Shown here in pieces: positions 5,721 through 5,939 of a DNA stretch of 5,939 nt. The stretch lies in assembly GCA_030039005.1 (NCBI GenBank), contig JASHQT010000110.1:1-5939 (forward strand), given 5' to 3'. Positions within the stretch are counted from its first letter, which is position 1; every line of letters starts with the position of its first letter. The position numbers and the translations under genes are program-made. Below the pieces are notes generated by a model. That model searched no databases. It worked only from the letters and a program-made list of their open reading frames with translations, and was not told the DNA's origin. Source of the DNA: Bryobacteraceae bacterium (GTDB lineage Bacteria; Acidobacteriota; Terriglobia; Bryobacterales; Bryobacteraceae).

Positions 5721-5939
5721 TCAGACCAGGACTGTGAAGGCGGTTTCGGTGCGAGTCACCGGGCGGTAGAGCGTGTCGCGTTCCATGGGCTCGCGGCCGG
5801 CTTCGCGGATCAGGCGCAGCAGCTCGCCGCGGCGCAGGCTTTGGCTGGTGGTGGCGCCGGCTTCGTGATAGATCTTCTCTTCTACCACGGTGCCGTCCAG
5901 GTCGTCGGCGCCAAAGCGTTGCGCGATCTGCGCGATCTT
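5721..5939 (-). CDS. mqnE: Aminofutalosine synthase MqnE, C-terminal end (5' part outside window)
   Basis: The - strand frame is open from the right edge to a TGA at 5723-5721, giving the last 72 residues of a protein. They include RFGADDLDGTVVEEKIYHEAGA (8-29 of the fragment) and LLRLIREAGREPMERDTLYR (40-59), which is the C-terminal part of the radical-SAM enzymes of the futalosine route to menaquinone. GADDLDGTVVEEKI fits MqnE better than MqnC, where the matching stretch usually reads closer to GANDFGSTMIEEN; both are quoted from memory. MqnE joins the enolpyruvyl group of 3-(1-carboxyvinyl)oxybenzoate to adenosine using S-adenosylmethionine, yielding aminofutalosine, in the cytoplasm. The Fe-S cysteine motif would lie in the missing N-terminal part and cannot be checked. 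The fragment ends with a 13-residue tail after DTLYR. The VWA gene follows 115 bp downstream on the same strand, with no obvious functional link. Confidence 0.85.
   Translation of the reverse strand, partial: KIAQIAQRFGADDLDGTVVEEKIYHEAGATTSQSLRRGELLRLIREAGREPMERDTLYRPVTRTETAFTVLV

Noticed and set aside
1..5939. A joint alginate or exopolysaccharide export locus around the AlgE-like gene
   Set aside because: None of the neighbours is a glycosyltransferase, epimerase, lyase or Alg homologue, and the flanking genes are on alternating strands. The family name alone does not support alginate export.

Overview
The window is GC-rich bacterial chromosomal DNA and looks like an acidobacterium, most likely of the Solibacter/Bryobacter type. 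The best pointers are a secreted VWFA-related protein of the kind greatly expanded in Acidobacteria, an alginate-export-type outer-membrane barrel protein (so the cell is Gram-negative), and an MqnE-like protein of the futalosine menaquinone pathway. The assignment is from family knowledge, not a database search. No mobile element, CRISPR array, tRNA or rRNA was seen.

Layout from left to right: (1) the 3' end of an unrecognised, probably exported protein on the + strand (to 471); (2) a convergent, secreted cyclophilin-type peptidyl-prolyl isomerase on the - strand (511-1209); (3) a 123-bp divergent promoter region holding a perfect 10-bp inverted repeat (1274-1308); (4) a 579-residue two-domain acyltransferase of OlsF/hemolysin type on the + strand (1333-3072), followed by a terminator-like hairpin (3097-3136); (5) an outer-membrane alginate-export-family protein on the + strand, whose best start is 3283 rather than the far upstream end of the open frame; (6) a convergent VWA-domain secreted protein on the - strand (4661-5605), only 4 bp from the previous stop; (7) the C-terminal 72 codons of an aminofutalosine synthase (mqnE) on the - strand, running off the right edge.

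Most products act in or on the cell envelope: a membrane-lipid acyltransferase, an outer-membrane barrel, an exported prolyl isomerase that could assist folding of envelope proteins, and an exported VWA protein. They are not arranged as one operon. Strand switches after almost every gene suggest separate transcription units, so a joint pathway is not supported. No new multi-gene system was found.

The most interesting signals are regulatory. The porin start codon lies exactly in the loop of an 11-pair hairpin whose stem contains the ribosome-binding site. The divergent region has an operator-like inverted repeat over the likely -35 region of the acyltransferase promoter. Three genes have a -10-like hexamer only 5-8 bases before ATG, suggesting very short or leaderless transcripts.
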